The notes: generated from the sequence alone by a model not told the origin. Positions 15,570-25,133 are shown, numbered from the stretch's first letter. The stretch: DNA of 64,000 nt from M3007 sp965249785 (GCA_965249785.1 CBDFMU010000026.1:186001-250000); one strand, 5' to 3'. Numbers and translations: made by a program.

Positions 15570-17225
15570 TTAGAGTGCTTTACGGAGCCGTGCCACCGGA
15601 ATATTGAGTTGTTCGCGGTATTTGGCCACGGTACGTCGGGCAATATTGTAGCCTTTTTTCATCAGGATGGCTTTGAGTTTTTCATCCGACAGTGGCCGAC
15701 GCTTGTTCTCTTCCCCAATCATATCGGAAAGGATTTTTTTAACTTCCAGCGTAGACACTTCTTCGCCTTCTTGCGTGGATAGGCTTTCCGAGAAAAATTC
15801 TTTGAGGCGTTTGGTGCCAAATTCGGTCTGGACATATTTGGAATTGGCGACTCGCGATACGGTGGAAATATCCAGCCCCGTTACGTCGGCAATGTCTTTC
15901 AGGATCATCGGGTGGATTTTCCGCTGATCGCCGGTCAGGAAATATTCTTCCTGGTGGCTCAGTAAGGCGCTCATTGTCAGCATCATAGTTTGTTGACGCT
16001 GCTTGATGGCATCAATGAACCATTTGGCCGAGTCTATTTTCTGCTTGATAAAAAGCACTGCTTCTTTTTCCTTTTTGGAAGGCCGACGGCCATTGCGACC
16101 GGAGTGAAAGGCGCGTAACATTTCCCGGTATTGATCGCTAATGCGCAAGTCGGGGGCATTACGGGCGTTGAGCGTTAGTTCGAGCTGCCCGTCGCGGTTA
16201 TTGATCAGAAAATCGGGGACTACGTAGTTGGTCGCGCGGTCACTGCGGCTGGCAAATCCGCTGGCCGGCTTGGGGTTGAGTTTCAGGATTTCGCCGATGG
16301 CTTCCTTCAAATCTTCTTCGTCAATGTTGAGTTGGCGACAAAGTTTGGGGTAGTGTTTTTTGGTAAATTCCTCAAAATACTGGTTAATAATGCGGATAGC
16401 AATGTTGACTGCCAGGCGATTTTCGTAGGAAAGAATATCCTCATCCTGCCGCAAACGCTGCTGCAACTGGAGGGCCAGACATTCCTGCAAGTCGCGCGCG
16501 CCAGTACCAGGCGGGTCGAACAATTGAATTTTGGTAAGCAACTCCCCGATTTCCTTCTCGGTGGTCTTTACATTTTGGCTGAACAGCAGGTCGTCTACCA
16601 TGGCAGCGGGGTCGCGGCGCAGGTAGCCATCGTCGTCAATGGAACCAATGATTTGCATGGCTACAGCGGTCTGGCGAGGCTCCAGTTCAAGCAGCCCAAG
16701 TTGCTCTTCCAGGTATTCGTGGAAAGTATGTTCGAAAGCAAACGGGATGGTTTTGTCATCATCGTCCCCATTCCGCTCGTCGCCGCGCGTCTTGTAAGTG
16801 TTAGGGTCTTCTTCGATGAAATTTACCAAATAATCATCCAACTCTACATCGTCTTCCCGCATACTGACGGTGTCATCATCGGCATAGTCATCAGCGGCCT
16901 CGCGCTCGATGGTTTCTATTATTTCGCCACCGTCTACATCGCCAGATACGTCATTATCGGTATTCGCCTGACCGGCTTCCGCTTTTTCTTCGCGTTCATA
17001 GTAGCTCAGATCGGCATCCGACAGGTCCATTTCAGACATTCCTTCATTGGGATCCATGCCTTCATCGCCTTCTTCCAGTGCAGGGTTGATTTCCATCTCT
17101 TCCTGAATGCGTTGCTCCAGGGTAGCGGTGGGAATTTGCAGCAATTTCATCAACTGAATCTGCTGTGGGGACAGTTTCTGCTGTAATTTTTGGGTGATTG
17201 TTTGTTTAGGTCCGTACAAGGCCAT
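15570..17225 (-). CDS. rpoN: RNA polymerase sigma-54 factor
   Basis: 551 residues from the ATG at 17225 (MALYGPKQTITQ). Region I is the glutamine/leucine-rich activator-interacting segment (QKLQQKLSPQQIQLMKLLQI), followed by an unusually long acidic region II (about 60-150), the core-binding domain with FDPPGTGARDLQECLALQL, a helix-turn-helix (DIADVTGLDISTVSRVANSK) and the RpoN box ARRTVAKYREQ near the C-terminus that contacts the -24 element. It directs transcription from -24/-12 promoters with AAA+ activators; none of those is in the window. The ORF stays open 48 codons upstream, but that part lacks region I character. Confidence 0.95.
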   Translation of the reverse strand: MALYGPKQTITQKLQQKLSPQQIQLMKLLQIPTATLEQRIQEEMEINPALEEGDEGMDPNEGMSEMDLSDADLSYYEREEKAEAGQANTDNDVSGDVDGGEIIETIEREAADDYADDDTVSMREDDVELDDYLVNFIEEDPNTYKTRGDERNGDDDDKTIPFAFEHTFHEYLEEQLGLLELEPRQTAVAMQIIGSIDDDGYLRRDPAAMVDDLLFSQNVKTTEKEIGELLTKIQLFDPPGTGARDLQECLALQLQQRLRQDEDILSYENRLAVNIAIRIINQYFEEFTKKHYPKLCRQLNIDEEDLKEAIGEILKLNPKPASGFASRSDRATNYVVPDFLINNRDGQLELTLNARNAPDLRISDQYREMLRAFHSGRNGRRPSKKEKEAVLFIKQKIDSAKWFIDAIKQRQQTMMLTMSALLSHQEEYFLTGDQRKIHPMILKDIADVTGLDISTVSRVANSKYVQTEFGTKRLKEFFSESLSTQEGEEVSTLEVKKILSDMIGEENKRRPLSDEKLKAILMKKGYNIARRTVAKYREQLNIPVARLRKAL

Positions 17226-17569
17226 CGTGTCAGGGGGATTAATGTTGGAAAGATGAACGATCGATTTTTGGAAAAGGAACGCAAGATAAGCGATTGGATA
17301 AAATTGCCCTATCAAATGAAGGGCCAAATTAAAGATAACGATGTTTTTCCTCCTTGCCAGGAAAAACATATTGATATAAAATGGAGGTTAAATGATTGAT
17401 AATTAATATTTTATAAAAATATATAATCTATTTTATACAGACGATATTTTTATCAAAAAAAATCAGATTACTATACTCGTGGTGGCCAATCATCAGGTTA
17501 TCGCTTTGCAAAGCAACGCCTTATCGTTCGTTTATATTGCGTTTAATTGCTCTCAAAAAAGCACAAAAA
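17226..17569. other. Intergenic region upstream of rpoN
   Basis: About 340 nt with no gene I can support. Bases 17390-17465 are very AT-rich (poly-A/T with ATAAAAATATATAA), possibly a flexible promoter-proximal segment. No repeat tract of the kind seen elsewhere is present. Confidence 0.4.
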
Positions 17570-17603
17570 AGCGGGAACCACCTCAAGGTGATTCCCGCTT
17601 TTC
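17564..17603 (-). terminator. Intrinsic terminator of the DUF4175 gene
   Basis: AGCGGGAA (17570-17577) and CACCT (17579-17583) pair with AGGTG (17586-17590) and TTCCCGCT (17592-17599). A run of six A before the stem gives the U tract on the reverse strand. Confidence 0.85.
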
Positions 17604-17637
17604 AAATAAAATTGTCTGGCGTCAATAGCTGTGATTA

Positions 17638-20600
17638 CTACTTTCCGCCCCCCTTTAAATAATCCTCCACCATCTGTTTGTAAAATGGTTTCAAGGCGGG
17701 TGATACCGTACGGAATTGCTCCACTTCTGCGCGGCGTTTTTTCAAATATTCTTCCAAGGCGGGCGGCATTTTAGCGGGTTGCTGTTTAGCTGCTTCGGCC
17801 TGCCGTTGCTCATCCTGATCGCGTTCGCGTTCGGCACGATCTTCTTCCAGCAGCCGCGACATGATTTGCTCCTGACGCTGGAGCATTTCGTTGGTGAGGT
17901 GCTTATTCACGAGATCGGTTTCCACTTTATTCATTTCATCCATGATCTCGTCGAGGGCTTTGCTGCCTTTGCCTTGCTGCTGTTTTTCCAGCTTTTGCAG
18001 CTCCCGAACGGCGTTGCGCATCGCGGCTTGCTTGGCCGCCATTTTGGCAAATTCCTTACTATCACCATCTCCCTGGCCACCGCCACTGCCCTGCCCACCG
18101 GGGTCGGAGCCACCTGGTTTTTTACCGCCTGGATCCTTGCCCTGCTCTTCCAGGCGTTTTTTCAGGTCTTTCATCTGCTGGTTTACGTCTCCCTGGCCTT
18201 TGGTGATTTTGTCCATCGGAACTTTACCGGCTTTGCCTTCGCCCTGGCCTTTCCCTTTGCCGGGCTTTTGGCAGGCCTGCGAACCCGGCATGGCCTCGGC
18301 CATTTGCTGCTGCATTTGCTGCATGACTTCGGAGAGCATGAGAGCCAGGTCATTGAGGCCTTTCATGCTCTGCTGCTGCTGCTCGTTGGCGGTGTTGGTG
18401 CGACGCTCCTCGATCTCCTCAATGCTGTATTTGATGGAACTTTTGATGTCAATTACCTTCTGGGTCACCATGCCTTCGATCTGGAAATTGCGGCTGGCGA
18501 GGGCCTGCAGGCTATCTTCCACCAGTTTGAAGTCGTCTTTGATCTTGTATTGCTGTTGCCCTAGCTCCACGTAGTGCGGGGTATTGATCGTTGCACTTTC
18601 GATGTCTTTCATATTTTGTTCCTGCGCGAAGGAAAGACCGACCAGATTTTCCAGCAACTGGCGCAGGGCTTTTACATCTTCTTCCATCTGCTCCATTTCG
18701 CCGCCCTGACTGCTTTTTTTCATTTTGTTGGCCATATCCTTCATCTTTCCAGCCGCACTTTTCTGCTTCTTACCAGCCTTCTTTTTCTGGCCTTGCTCCA
18801 ACCCTTCCTTGGCATCTTTCATGTCATTTTTGGTATCTTCCATCTCCTCTTTGGTATCTTCGATTTTCTGCGGACGCTTCAGTTCGTCATTTTTATCCAT
18901 CATTTCCTCCTGCTTTTTCTGCAAATCCTCGAGTTGCTTGTTGAGGTCGTCCTGCTCTTTTTTCAATTCTTCATCGCTCTTTTTGTCTTCCCCATTCTTG
19001 TCTGCTTCATCGGTCTTTTCGGCCAACTCTTCCTGCTCTTTGGCCAACTCTTCCAATCCCTGCACTTGCTGGTCGAGCATCTGCTCTACTTCCAATTGCT
19101 TGTAAAGTTCCTGCAAACGATCAAGCTCTTTGGTCCTTTCTTCCGCGTTCATTTCCATTTTTTCCATCTTCTGCAACATCTCCTCTTTATTCATTTCCTG
19201 CAGCATTTTCTGAATATCCTCCACCAGTTTTTTCATTTCCTCGGACATGGTATTGTCTAACAGTTTTTCCAACTGCTCCTGCTTTTCCTGCAAATCCGGG
19301 TTGTCCTGTTTGAATTCCTGTTGCTGCTGCTTATTCTGATCAAAATTCTCTTTAGCCTGCTGAATCTGCTGTTCCAGTTGTTTCTGGCGATCCAGCAATT
19401 TTTCCATTTCTTTGCGCGACTGCCAATCCAACTCCTTCTGTTGCAGCACTTTATTGCGTAATTTTTTCAATTCGTCCTGTACTTTGGCACTTTCTTTCAG
19501 GGCTTTTTCCAGGTCCTTTTTGATCTCCTCACTGTTCTGCGACTGCTGCTGGCGGAACTCGCTCATAGTCGGCATTTTGTACTGCATCACCGTGGTACGG
19601 GCACTTTTGGAGCCATTTACACCGTCATTGTCGAACACTTCGAAATAATAATTGACTTCATCGCCGGGTTCCAGATTCAGGTTGCGCGCATCCCAGTTGT
19701 ATTCGTATTGCACGGCTTTGCCAGCGGGTTTGTCCACTTTCACCGTATTCATCGGCAACTGTCCGCTTTTTGCTTTTTTAATCTGATAATTGAAGGTCAG
19801 ATTCTGCAAACCATAGTCGTCGGAAGCCTCTCCGGCGAAAAAAGACACAGTACCTTTAGTACTATCCCGGAACTCTTCCACGCTTATTTGCGGATGCAAA
19901 TCGGGAATGACGGTGATCGTGTAGGCCACGGAGTCAGCACCGGTCAGGCGGGCATTGCTCAGGAAAATCTTGTACGTTTCGTCGCGCAGTGCCCGACGAT
20001 TGAAAGAAAAAAGCTCGTCGCCAAAATGCTTGGCTTCGGCATCGTGCTCCGGGCCAAAACGCATCTGCATATTATCTGTGCTTTGCACATTGAATACCCA
20101 GCCAATATTGGTGCCTTGTGGCACTTGCAGGTCGCCGACGTTGGACAGTTCTTCGCTGGCGCGACCGAGATATTCAGGGAAATTCAGTTTTGTGCTAAAA
20201 GACAGGATGGTCGGTTTGCGCAGTACTTCCAACGTATAGTCGCGGCTTTCTACGCCTCCGGCGAATAACTTGAAAGGAACGTCTTTTTGCACGTTCACAA
20301 ACTTGTAAGAGAACTCATTGGCGGCATCTTTGGTCAGTCGGTATTGCACGTTGCCGAGCGTGACAAATACTTCATTGGGCAACGCCTGTCCATCCACTTT
20401 TACTTTCAAAAGATAGTCGGAAAACTGCACCGCTTGCAGACTGTCGGGATTGATCAAAAAACGGAAAGGAGCGGGTCGCTCATAGGTAGTACGGGTGTTC
20501 CAAAGGCGCATGGTGCCTTCGCGAAGGATGTTGGGCGCACCCAGCAACAGGAACATCAGTAACAACACCGGCGGCAGGGCGTAGCGCAGGTATTTGCGAT

Positions 20601-21060
20601 TCTTTCCCAGATCAATAGCCGATTGGAAAGGCACCAGACGAATAGCTTCGCTTTTCTGATTGATGCTCGCAGTGATGAGTTCTGCATAAATAGCATTGCT
20701 ACTCTGCTGCCTTAATTGCAAGATATTCAGCAACTTATCTTTTACATCCGCGAAATGCTGTCCAACGATGGTAGCCGCCTGCTCGTGGCTGATGACTTTG
20801 CCCAGATGAAAATAGTGCATCAACGGCAAGGCCACCCAGCGGTACAAAGAGGCTCCACTCAATAGTAGAAAACTCCAGAACATCGCCGTGCGGACACCCG
20901 TTCCAAAGTACATATAGTACTCAAGGATATTGAGCAAAATAAATAGTCCGAGTACCGCGCCTACGGTGTAGAGGGCACCCCGGAGCAATTGATTGATGTA
21001 AAACTTACGGATAAAACCGTCCAGTTTTTCAACGAGCAGGGTATAATTGTCTTTAACCAT
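17638..21060 (-). CDS. DUF4175 family membrane protein with long coiled coils
   Basis: 1140 residues. Three membrane helices lie in the first 190 residues (about 28-48, 58-78 and 165-183). A beta-rich extracytoplasmic region follows (about 190-500, with several Ig-like strands). Then comes a very long Q/E/K-rich coiled coil (about 510-1000), including runs of EQL/KQQ heptads, a Gly-rich break (GGSDPGGQGSGGGQGDG) near 985 and a final basic helix. DUF4175 proteins are found widely in Bacteroidota; their role is unknown, though the architecture suggests an envelope scaffold. Low-complexity codons produce long false frames on the opposite strand. Confidence 0.9.
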   Translation of the reverse strand: MVKDNYTLLVEKLDGFIRKFYINQLLRGALYTVGAVLGLFILLNILEYYMYFGTGVRTAMFWSFLLLSGASLYRWVALPLMHYFHLGKVISHEQAATIVGQHFADVKDKLLNILQLRQQSSNAIYAELITASINQKSEAIRLVPFQSAIDLGKNRKYLRYALPPVLLLMFLLLGAPNILREGTMRLWNTRTTYERPAPFRFLINPDSLQAVQFSDYLLKVKVDGQALPNEVFVTLGNVQYRLTKDAANEFSYKFVNVQKDVPFKLFAGGVESRDYTLEVLRKPTILSFSTKLNFPEYLGRASEELSNVGDLQVPQGTNIGWVFNVQSTDNMQMRFGPEHDAEAKHFGDELFSFNRRALRDETYKIFLSNARLTGADSVAYTITVIPDLHPQISVEEFRDSTKGTVSFFAGEASDDYGLQNLTFNYQIKKAKSGQLPMNTVKVDKPAGKAVQYEYNWDARNLNLEPGDEVNYYFEVFDNDGVNGSKSARTTVMQYKMPTMSEFRQQQSQNSEEIKKDLEKALKESAKVQDELKKLRNKVLQQKELDWQSRKEMEKLLDRQKQLEQQIQQAKENFDQNKQQQQEFKQDNPDLQEKQEQLEKLLDNTMSEEMKKLVEDIQKMLQEMNKEEMLQKMEKMEMNAEERTKELDRLQELYKQLEVEQMLDQQVQGLEELAKEQEELAEKTDEADKNGEDKKSDEELKKEQDDLNKQLEDLQKKQEEMMDKNDELKRPQKIEDTKEEMEDTKNDMKDAKEGLEQGQKKKAGKKQKSAAGKMKDMANKMKKSSQGGEMEQMEEDVKALRQLLENLVGLSFAQEQNMKDIESATINTPHYVELGQQQYKIKDDFKLVEDSLQALASRNFQIEGMVTQKVIDIKSSIKYSIEEIEERRTNTANEQQQQSMKGLNDLALMLSEVMQQMQQQMAEAMPGSQACQKPGKGKGQGEGKAGKVPMDKITKGQGDVNQQMKDLKKRLEEQGKDPGGKKPGGSDPGGQGSGGGQGDGDSKEFAKMAAKQAAMRNAVRELQKLEKQQQGKGSKALDEIMDEMNKVETDLVNKHLTNEMLQRQEQIMSRLLEEDRAERERDQDEQRQAEAAKQQPAKMPPALEEYLKKRRAEVEQFRTVSPALKPFYKQMVEDYLKGGGK

Positions 21061-21287
21061 GAGATTCTATTACTGCTACTTTTTGAGAATGGGATAATGG
21101 GGTTTGCCCTCTTCGCCTTACCTCCTTCACCTGAAAAGGTTTTGTCGGTCCAGGGCTACAGCGGGTAAAAGGGACAAGATAAACGGATTTTTTGAAGAAA
21201 TGGTTGGCGGCTCCGACGATTTAACGTGCTTGGCCGGGGCACGACCAAAATTTGACGGAGCAATGGCAGAAAAGCATGACTTTTACG

Positions 21288-21315
21288 GTTGCTTATTGCC
21301 ATTTGCAAGTTGCTT
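21288..21315. repeat. Four heptanucleotide units, TTGC family
   Basis: GTTGCTT, ATTGCCA, TTTGCAA and GTTGCTT run directly together and end 11 nt before the redoxin ATG. The sequence belongs to the GCAAAAG family seen at 56301, 57814, 58568 and 62826. Confidence 0.55.
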
Positions 21316-21326
21316 ATTTTAAAATT

Positions 21327-21884
21327 ATGGCTTACACCGAATCGAATATGCTGCCGCTGGGCACCGCTGCCCCGGATTTTGAATTATCCAATCCTGCTAC
21401 CGAGGAAAAAGCAGGGTTAAAAGATATGGTTGGTACAAAGGCTACCGTAGTGATGTTCCTGTGCAATCACTGCCCGTATGTGCTTTATGTCAACCCGGAA
21501 ATTGTGCGGATTGTGCAGGAATATCAGTCAAAAGGCGTGGCTTTTGTCGGCATCAATAGCAATGATGCAGAAACCCATCCCGAAGATGCGCCGGACAAAA
21601 TGGTGGCCCATGCCCAGGCAGTCGGCTACACTTTTCCTTATTTGTACGACGAAACGCAGGACGTAGCCCGCGCCTACGATGCCGCCTGTACGCCTGATTT
21701 TTATGTGTTCGACCAAAACGTTAGATTAGTTTATCGCGGCCAATTAGACGCCAGCCGACCCAAACGCAACCCCATTCCTTCCACGGGCGAGGACCTGCGC
21801 GCGGCTTTGGATGCGGTACTGGATAATCAGCCCGTAGTCGAGCAGCAACGACCGTCGGGTGGCTGTAATATTAAGTGGAAGTGA
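21327..21884 (+). CDS. Thioredoxin-fold redoxin (PRX-like1 type)
   Basis: 185 residues from the ATG at 21327. The AhpC/TSA-thioredoxin fold is clear: LGTAAPDFEL at the start, the redox motif CNHCPYV with C46 and C49, GINSNDAETHPED, the cis-Pro segment TPDFYVFD and a C-terminal RPSGGCNIKWK. This matches the family often annotated as thioredoxin-family protein or PRX-like1. It probably reduces peroxides or disulfides in the cytoplasm; no signal peptide is present. The frame is open 25 codons upstream, but that part overlaps a repeat tract, so I chose the later ATG. Confidence 0.9.
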   Translation: MAYTESNMLPLGTAAPDFELSNPATEEKAGLKDMVGTKATVVMFLCNHCPYVLYVNPEIVRIVQEYQSKGVAFVGINSNDAETHPEDAPDKMVAHAQAVGYTFPYLYDETQDVARAYDAACTPDFYVFDQNVRLVYRGQLDASRPKRNPIPSTGEDLRAALDAVLDNQPVVEQQRPSGGCNIKWK

Positions 21885-21900
21885 ACGAACAACAAGCGGT

Positions 21901-22320
21901 TCATAGAGCAGCTATACATTTTAGTTCAATCGCGATTGGTGTGGGCAGGCGATCAATGCCCACGGTGGTCCTACATGGCTGATTCTCCCCAAAATATGCC
22001 GCATAAAGCTGATTGAAAATATGAAAATCGCGCTCCATATTGGTCAGAAAAACGGTGACATCTACCAAATCCTCCCAACGTGCGCCAGAGGCTTCCAGTA
22101 CTGTACGGACGTTTTGAAAAACAGAATGCACCTGCGCCTCAAAGTCGAAATCGGTGTAATTACCAGTTGCACTACGTTGCAGGCCCGGTACGCCATCCGT
22201 GGCTGGGTCGCGCGGACCGATGCCAGAGAGAAAAAGCAGGTTGCCCACGCGCCGCGCATGGGGATACAAACCGACGGGTTTTGGGGCGTGAGCAGCGTCT
22301 ATTTTTTCGGAGGAAGACAT
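21901..22320 (-). CDS. RidA family protein
   Basis: 139 residues of the YjgF/YER057c/UK114 family. GNLLFLSGIGPRDPATDG, an FQNVRTVLEASGARWEDLVDVTVFLTNM core and CRTTVGIDRLPTPIAIELKCIA at the end are present, the latter with the conserved Arg. The sequence is closer to the 2-aminomuconate-deaminase-like branch than to canonical RidA, as judged by the longer N-terminal segment. Members hydrolyse reactive enamines/imines. It is convergent with the redoxin gene (16 nt apart) and divergent from purU across a heptad-repeat hairpin. Confidence 0.88.
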   Translation of the reverse strand: MSSSEKIDAAHAPKPVGLYPHARRVGNLLFLSGIGPRDPATDGVPGLQRSATGNYTDFDFEAQVHSVFQNVRTVLEASGARWEDLVDVTVFLTNMERDFHIFNQLYAAYFGENQPCRTTVGIDRLPTPIAIELKCIAAL

Positions 22321-22326
22321 TTTTTA

Positions 22327-22414
22327 GAAGTATGAAGTATGAACGATGAACTATGCCAGTACTGTCGGACAAAGTTCATACTTTATACTTCATAGTTCAT
22401 ACTTCATCGTTCCT
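22327..22414. repeat. Heptanucleotide inverted tract, GAAGTAT/AGTTCAT family
   Basis: Left arm: GAAGTAT, GAAGTAT, GAACGAT, GAACTAT at 22327-22354. Right arm: AGTTCAT, ACTTTAT, ACTTCAT, AGTTCAT, ACTTCAT, CGTTCCT at 22373-22414. Left and right are reverse complements unit by unit. It occupies the divergent gap between RidA and purU, so it cannot be a terminator for either. The same units form the tract at 37731-37888. Confidence 0.85.
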
Positions 22415-22421
22415 ACCTTCG
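22414..22421 (+). promoter_or_regulatory. -7 promoter box of purU
   Basis: TACCTTCG followed by CCGC and the ATG at 22426. It has one mismatch to TAnnTTTG and the same CCGC-ATG spacing as polA, suggesting leaderless transcription. It touches the end of the heptad tract. Confidence 0.5.
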
Positions 22422-22425
22422 CCGC

Positions 22426-23268
22426 ATGGAAACACCTACCTACGTATTGCTGATTGATTGTGCAGACCAGACCGGACTGGTGCATCATATTACCGGCGTA
22501 CTGTACCGACATGACTTGAATGTAATTGGTAATCAGGAGTTTGTGGAGTATGAACACAACCGTTTTTTCATGCGCACCAGCTTTTCCGGCGTGGTGGATT
22601 CCGATGCATTGCTGCTGGAAATGCGCCAGGTTTTGCCTGCCGAGGCCAATGTGCAGTTGAGTCAGAAGCGGCGGAAGAAAGTGATCGTGCTCGTAACCAA
22701 GGAGCAGCATTGCCTCGGTGAATTGCTCGTCCGCCACCAGTTTGACGAATTGAACGCCGAAATACTGGCCGTGATTGGCAACCATGACACGCTGAAAAAA
22801 TTCACGCATCAGTTTGGTATCAATTTCCATTTAGTGCCGCACGAAGGGAGGAACCGAGATCAGCATGAGGCCGCCGTCGCCGAAGTGGTGCAACGATACC
22901 AACCCGAATATCTGGTGTTAGCCAAATATATGCGCATCCTTTCGCCGGGATTCGTGGCCAGGTTTCCACATCGCATTGTCAATATTCACCATTCGTTTTT
23001 ACCGGCTTTTGTGGGGGCCAGCCCCTATCGGCAGGCCTACGAACGCGGGGTGAAAATCATCGGAGCGACCGCCCATTTTGTCAATAATGATCTGGATGAA
23101 GGGCCGATTATTGTGCAAAATGTGATTCCAGTGGATCATACGTTTTCCGTGCATGATATGGTACAATCGGGGAAGGATGTGGAAAAAATCGTCCTGGCCC
23201 GCGCCCTCAAACTGGTTTTCGACGATAAGGTCTTTGTGAGCGGCAATAAGACCATTATTTTTGATTGA
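22426..23268 (+). CDS. purU: Formyltetrahydrofolate deformylase
   Basis: 280 residues: an N-terminal ACT domain (about 5-80; DQTGLVHHITGVLYRHDLN) followed by a formyltransferase-fold catalytic domain. The catalytic segment includes LAKYMRILSPGFVARFP, NIHHSFLPAFVGASPYRQA with the conserved His residues, and GATAHFVNNDLDEGPIIVQ with the catalytic Asp. It hydrolyses 10-formyl-THF to formate and THF, balancing one-carbon pools and supplying formate for purine synthesis. The gene is 12 nt from the next gene, so the two are probably one transcript. Confidence 0.95.
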   Translation: METPTYVLLIDCADQTGLVHHITGVLYRHDLNVIGNQEFVEYEHNRFFMRTSFSGVVDSDALLLEMRQVLPAEANVQLSQKRRKKVIVLVTKEQHCLGELLVRHQFDELNAEILAVIGNHDTLKKFTHQFGINFHLVPHEGRNRDQHEAAVAEVVQRYQPEYLVLAKYMRILSPGFVARFPHRIVNIHHSFLPAFVGASPYRQAYERGVKIIGATAHFVNNDLDEGPIIVQNVIPVDHTFSVHDMVQSGKDVEKIVLARALKLVFDDKVFVSGNKTIIFD

Positions 23269-23280
23269 TAAAAATTTCTC

Positions 23281-23619
23281 ATGACCATTGAGCAATTGCA
23301 AAATGCGGTAGATGAATGGATTAAGTCTATCGGAGTGCGTTATTACAACGAACTGACCAACACGGCCTTACTCACCGAAGAGGTAGGCGAAGTAGCTCGG
23401 CTGATGGCACGACTCTACGGCGAGCAATCTTTCAAAACGCCGGAAAAGGCCGCTACGGCCAGAGAAGATTTAGGCGACGAAATGGCGGACGTTTTATTTG
23501 TGCTCACCTGTCTGGCCAACCAGACCGGCATCAATCTGACGGAGGCTATGGTAAAAAACATGGAGAAAAAGACTCGTCGCGATACACTGCGCCACGCCAC
23601 CAATCCGAAACTACAATAA
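23281..23619 (+). CDS. MazG-like nucleotide pyrophosphohydrolase
   Basis: 112 residues, all helical, of the MazG/dCTPase superfamily. The metal-binding pattern is visible as EEVGEVARL (E-x-x-E) and LGDEMADVLFVL (E-x-x-D). It hydrolyses a nucleoside triphosphate to the monophosphate, a likely house-cleaning role; the preferred nucleotide is unknown. It lies 12 nt downstream of purU. Confidence 0.88.
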   Translation: MTIEQLQNAVDEWIKSIGVRYYNELTNTALLTEEVGEVARLMARLYGEQSFKTPEKAATAREDLGDEMADVLFVLTCLANQTGINLTEAMVKNMEKKTRRDTLRHATNPKLQ

Positions 23620-23742
23620 CCACATATTTCACCAAAAATAGTTGGGCTAAATTTTAGTAAAGTATTGATTATCATTGTCTTAATGACAAGGTCGGTGCCA
23701 CGATGCTCTATTTGCCTTTTACTGTTTTGCACTTTTATTTCT

Positions 23743-24453
23743 ATGTCCCGCATTCTGCTCATCGAAACCTCTACCGATGTATGTTCGGTCGCCTGCTCCG
23801 TAGATGGCCAGGTGGTTGCCTTAGTGGAGGAAGTGGAGACGCTGAAACACGCGGCTTTACTCACTATCCAGGTCAAAGAATGTGTGCATAAGGCAGGCTT
23901 TCCGTTGGCCGCGCTGGATGCCGTAGCGATTAGCAGTGGGCCAGGCTCGTACACCTCCTTGCGAGTGGGTGCCTCGGTGGCCAAGGGGATTTGCTACGCG
24001 CTCGAAAAGCCGCTGATCGCGATAGATACGCTGCTCGCGCTCGCCCAGGCCAGTCGTGTTGCGCTATCGCAAGAGCATCAGCCGACACTTTTTATACCAA
24101 TGCTGGATGCGCGGCGGCAGGAAGTCTGGACGGCGATATATGATGAAAAAGATCAGGTGCTGGCAGCGGCACAGCCAGTTATTTTAGAACATAATTTGTT
24201 TGAAGTATTTATGGCAGAATTTATCGCCGAACGGCCAGCAGCACGGCTGGTTTTCTCGGGCAACGGTATGGAGAAGCTGCATAACGTGCCGAAACTGTCG
24301 AATGCGGTTTTTTCATCCGTAAAAAAATGTTCAGCTCAGTATATGGCAAATTTGGCGACGCAGCTTTTTCAAAATTCTGATTTTCAGGAGGTGGCATATT
24401 TTGAACCGTTTTATATGAAGCCGCCAAATATTACTATTCCCAAACCTATGTAG
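23743..24453 (+). CDS. tsaB: tRNA threonylcarbamoyladenosine biosynthesis protein TsaB
   Basis: 236 residues from the ATG at 23743 (MSRILLIETSTDVC). ASKHA-fold features include the N-terminal phosphate-1-like strand, LKHAALLTIQVKE, and the SSGPGSYTSLRVGASVAKGICY signature. TsaB partners TsaD and TsaE in making t6A at position 37 of ANN-decoding tRNAs. The frame is open 26 codons upstream, but the sequence there is not TsaB-like. The C-terminal half is shorter and more divergent than in Enterobacteria, which is usual in Bacteroidota. Confidence 0.92.
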   Translation: MSRILLIETSTDVCSVACSVDGQVVALVEEVETLKHAALLTIQVKECVHKAGFPLAALDAVAISSGPGSYTSLRVGASVAKGICYALEKPLIAIDTLLALAQASRVALSQEHQPTLFIPMLDARRQEVWTAIYDEKDQVLAAAQPVILEHNLFEVFMAEFIAERPAARLVFSGNGMEKLHNVPKLSNAVFSSVKKCSAQYMANLATQLFQNSDFQEVAYFEPFYMKPPNITIPKPM

Positions 24454-24635
24454 GGCGTGAGAAAATAGCATTGTTTTCCAATCTGTTAAAAATATCCTTC
24501 GTTTTCTTTTTCAAATCAACGTCTTTTAATTTACAGCAAAAGATCATATTTGTTTTTGGCCTGATAGAACTGGCACAGTTTTGGAATATCTGCATCCATT
24601 AAAACGCTGATATTTCACAATTTAAAACATTTTAT

Positions 24636-24974
24636 ATGAGAAAAGCAAAAACAGAGATGGTCGTCTTGAAAAAGGGACAACAAGACATCCTTCTCGACTA
24701 CGCAGAGCTGCGTAAAGCCGCATTGGTGCTCCGGGCGATGAACCACAAATTGCGCCAGCGAATCATCGATCTGCTGGAAGAAAATCAACGCATGACGGTC
24801 ACGGATATTTACGTGAAGCTGCGCCTGGAACAAAGCGTAGCCAGCCAACACCTGGCCATCCTGCGCAAAGCAGGCGTGGTGCAAACGGAGCGCGACGGAA
24901 AGTTTATTTATTACTCTTTGGACACGAGCCGGATCAACCAGATCTCGGAATTGGTAGAGGAATTAGCTGCCTGA
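24636..24974 (+). CDS. ArsR-family winged-helix regulator (first copy)
   Basis: 112 residues. The winged helix is clear: LRAMNHKLRQRIIDLLEE, the recognition helix in VKLRLEQSVASQHLAILRKAGV and the wing TERDGKFIYYSLD. There are no cysteine pairs of the C-x-C or D-x-H sort that would mark a metal sensor, so it may sense something else or respond through a partner. It is followed by a terminator and by a second ArsR-like gene. The targets are unknown; no metal-resistance gene is adjacent. Confidence 0.88.
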   Translation: MRKAKTEMVVLKKGQQDILLDYAELRKAALVLRAMNHKLRQRIIDLLEENQRMTVTDIYVKLRLEQSVASQHLAILRKAGVVQTERDGKFIYYSLDTSRINQISELVEELAA

Positions 24975-25006
24975 GGACTGCTAAACGAGTAAAAAATCCA
25001 GGCAAT

Positions 25007-25052
25007 ATGCTGCACACGAGGTGATCAAAACGCCCGTATGCAGCATTTTTAT
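25007..25052 (+). terminator. Terminator after the first ArsR gene
   Basis: ATGCTGCA (25007-25014) pairs with TGCAGCAT (25039-25046) and is followed by TTTTATT. The loop is long (24 nt) but contains further short pairing. Confidence 0.65.
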
Positions 25053-25133
25053 TGGGCAGATTTGGGTGGGCAAGCGAGAAAGTGCACCTTTGTCGAATTG
25101 CTTTTAATCATCCCTTGTCATTTTAGCTCTTCC

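Noticed and set aside
16332..17186. 284-residue open frame opposite rpoN
   Set aside because: It is the antisense of a firmly identified gene; it has no start context and its composition mirrors rpoN codons.
17716..19260. Long hydrophobic open frames opposite the DUF4175 coiled coil
   Set aside because: Q/E/K-rich coding on one strand gives Leu/Phe-rich stop-poor frames on the other. No domain is seen.
22327..22414. CRISPR array
   Set aside because: The units are 7 nt, degenerate and contiguous without spacers, and arms face each other. Other tracts fail in the same way.
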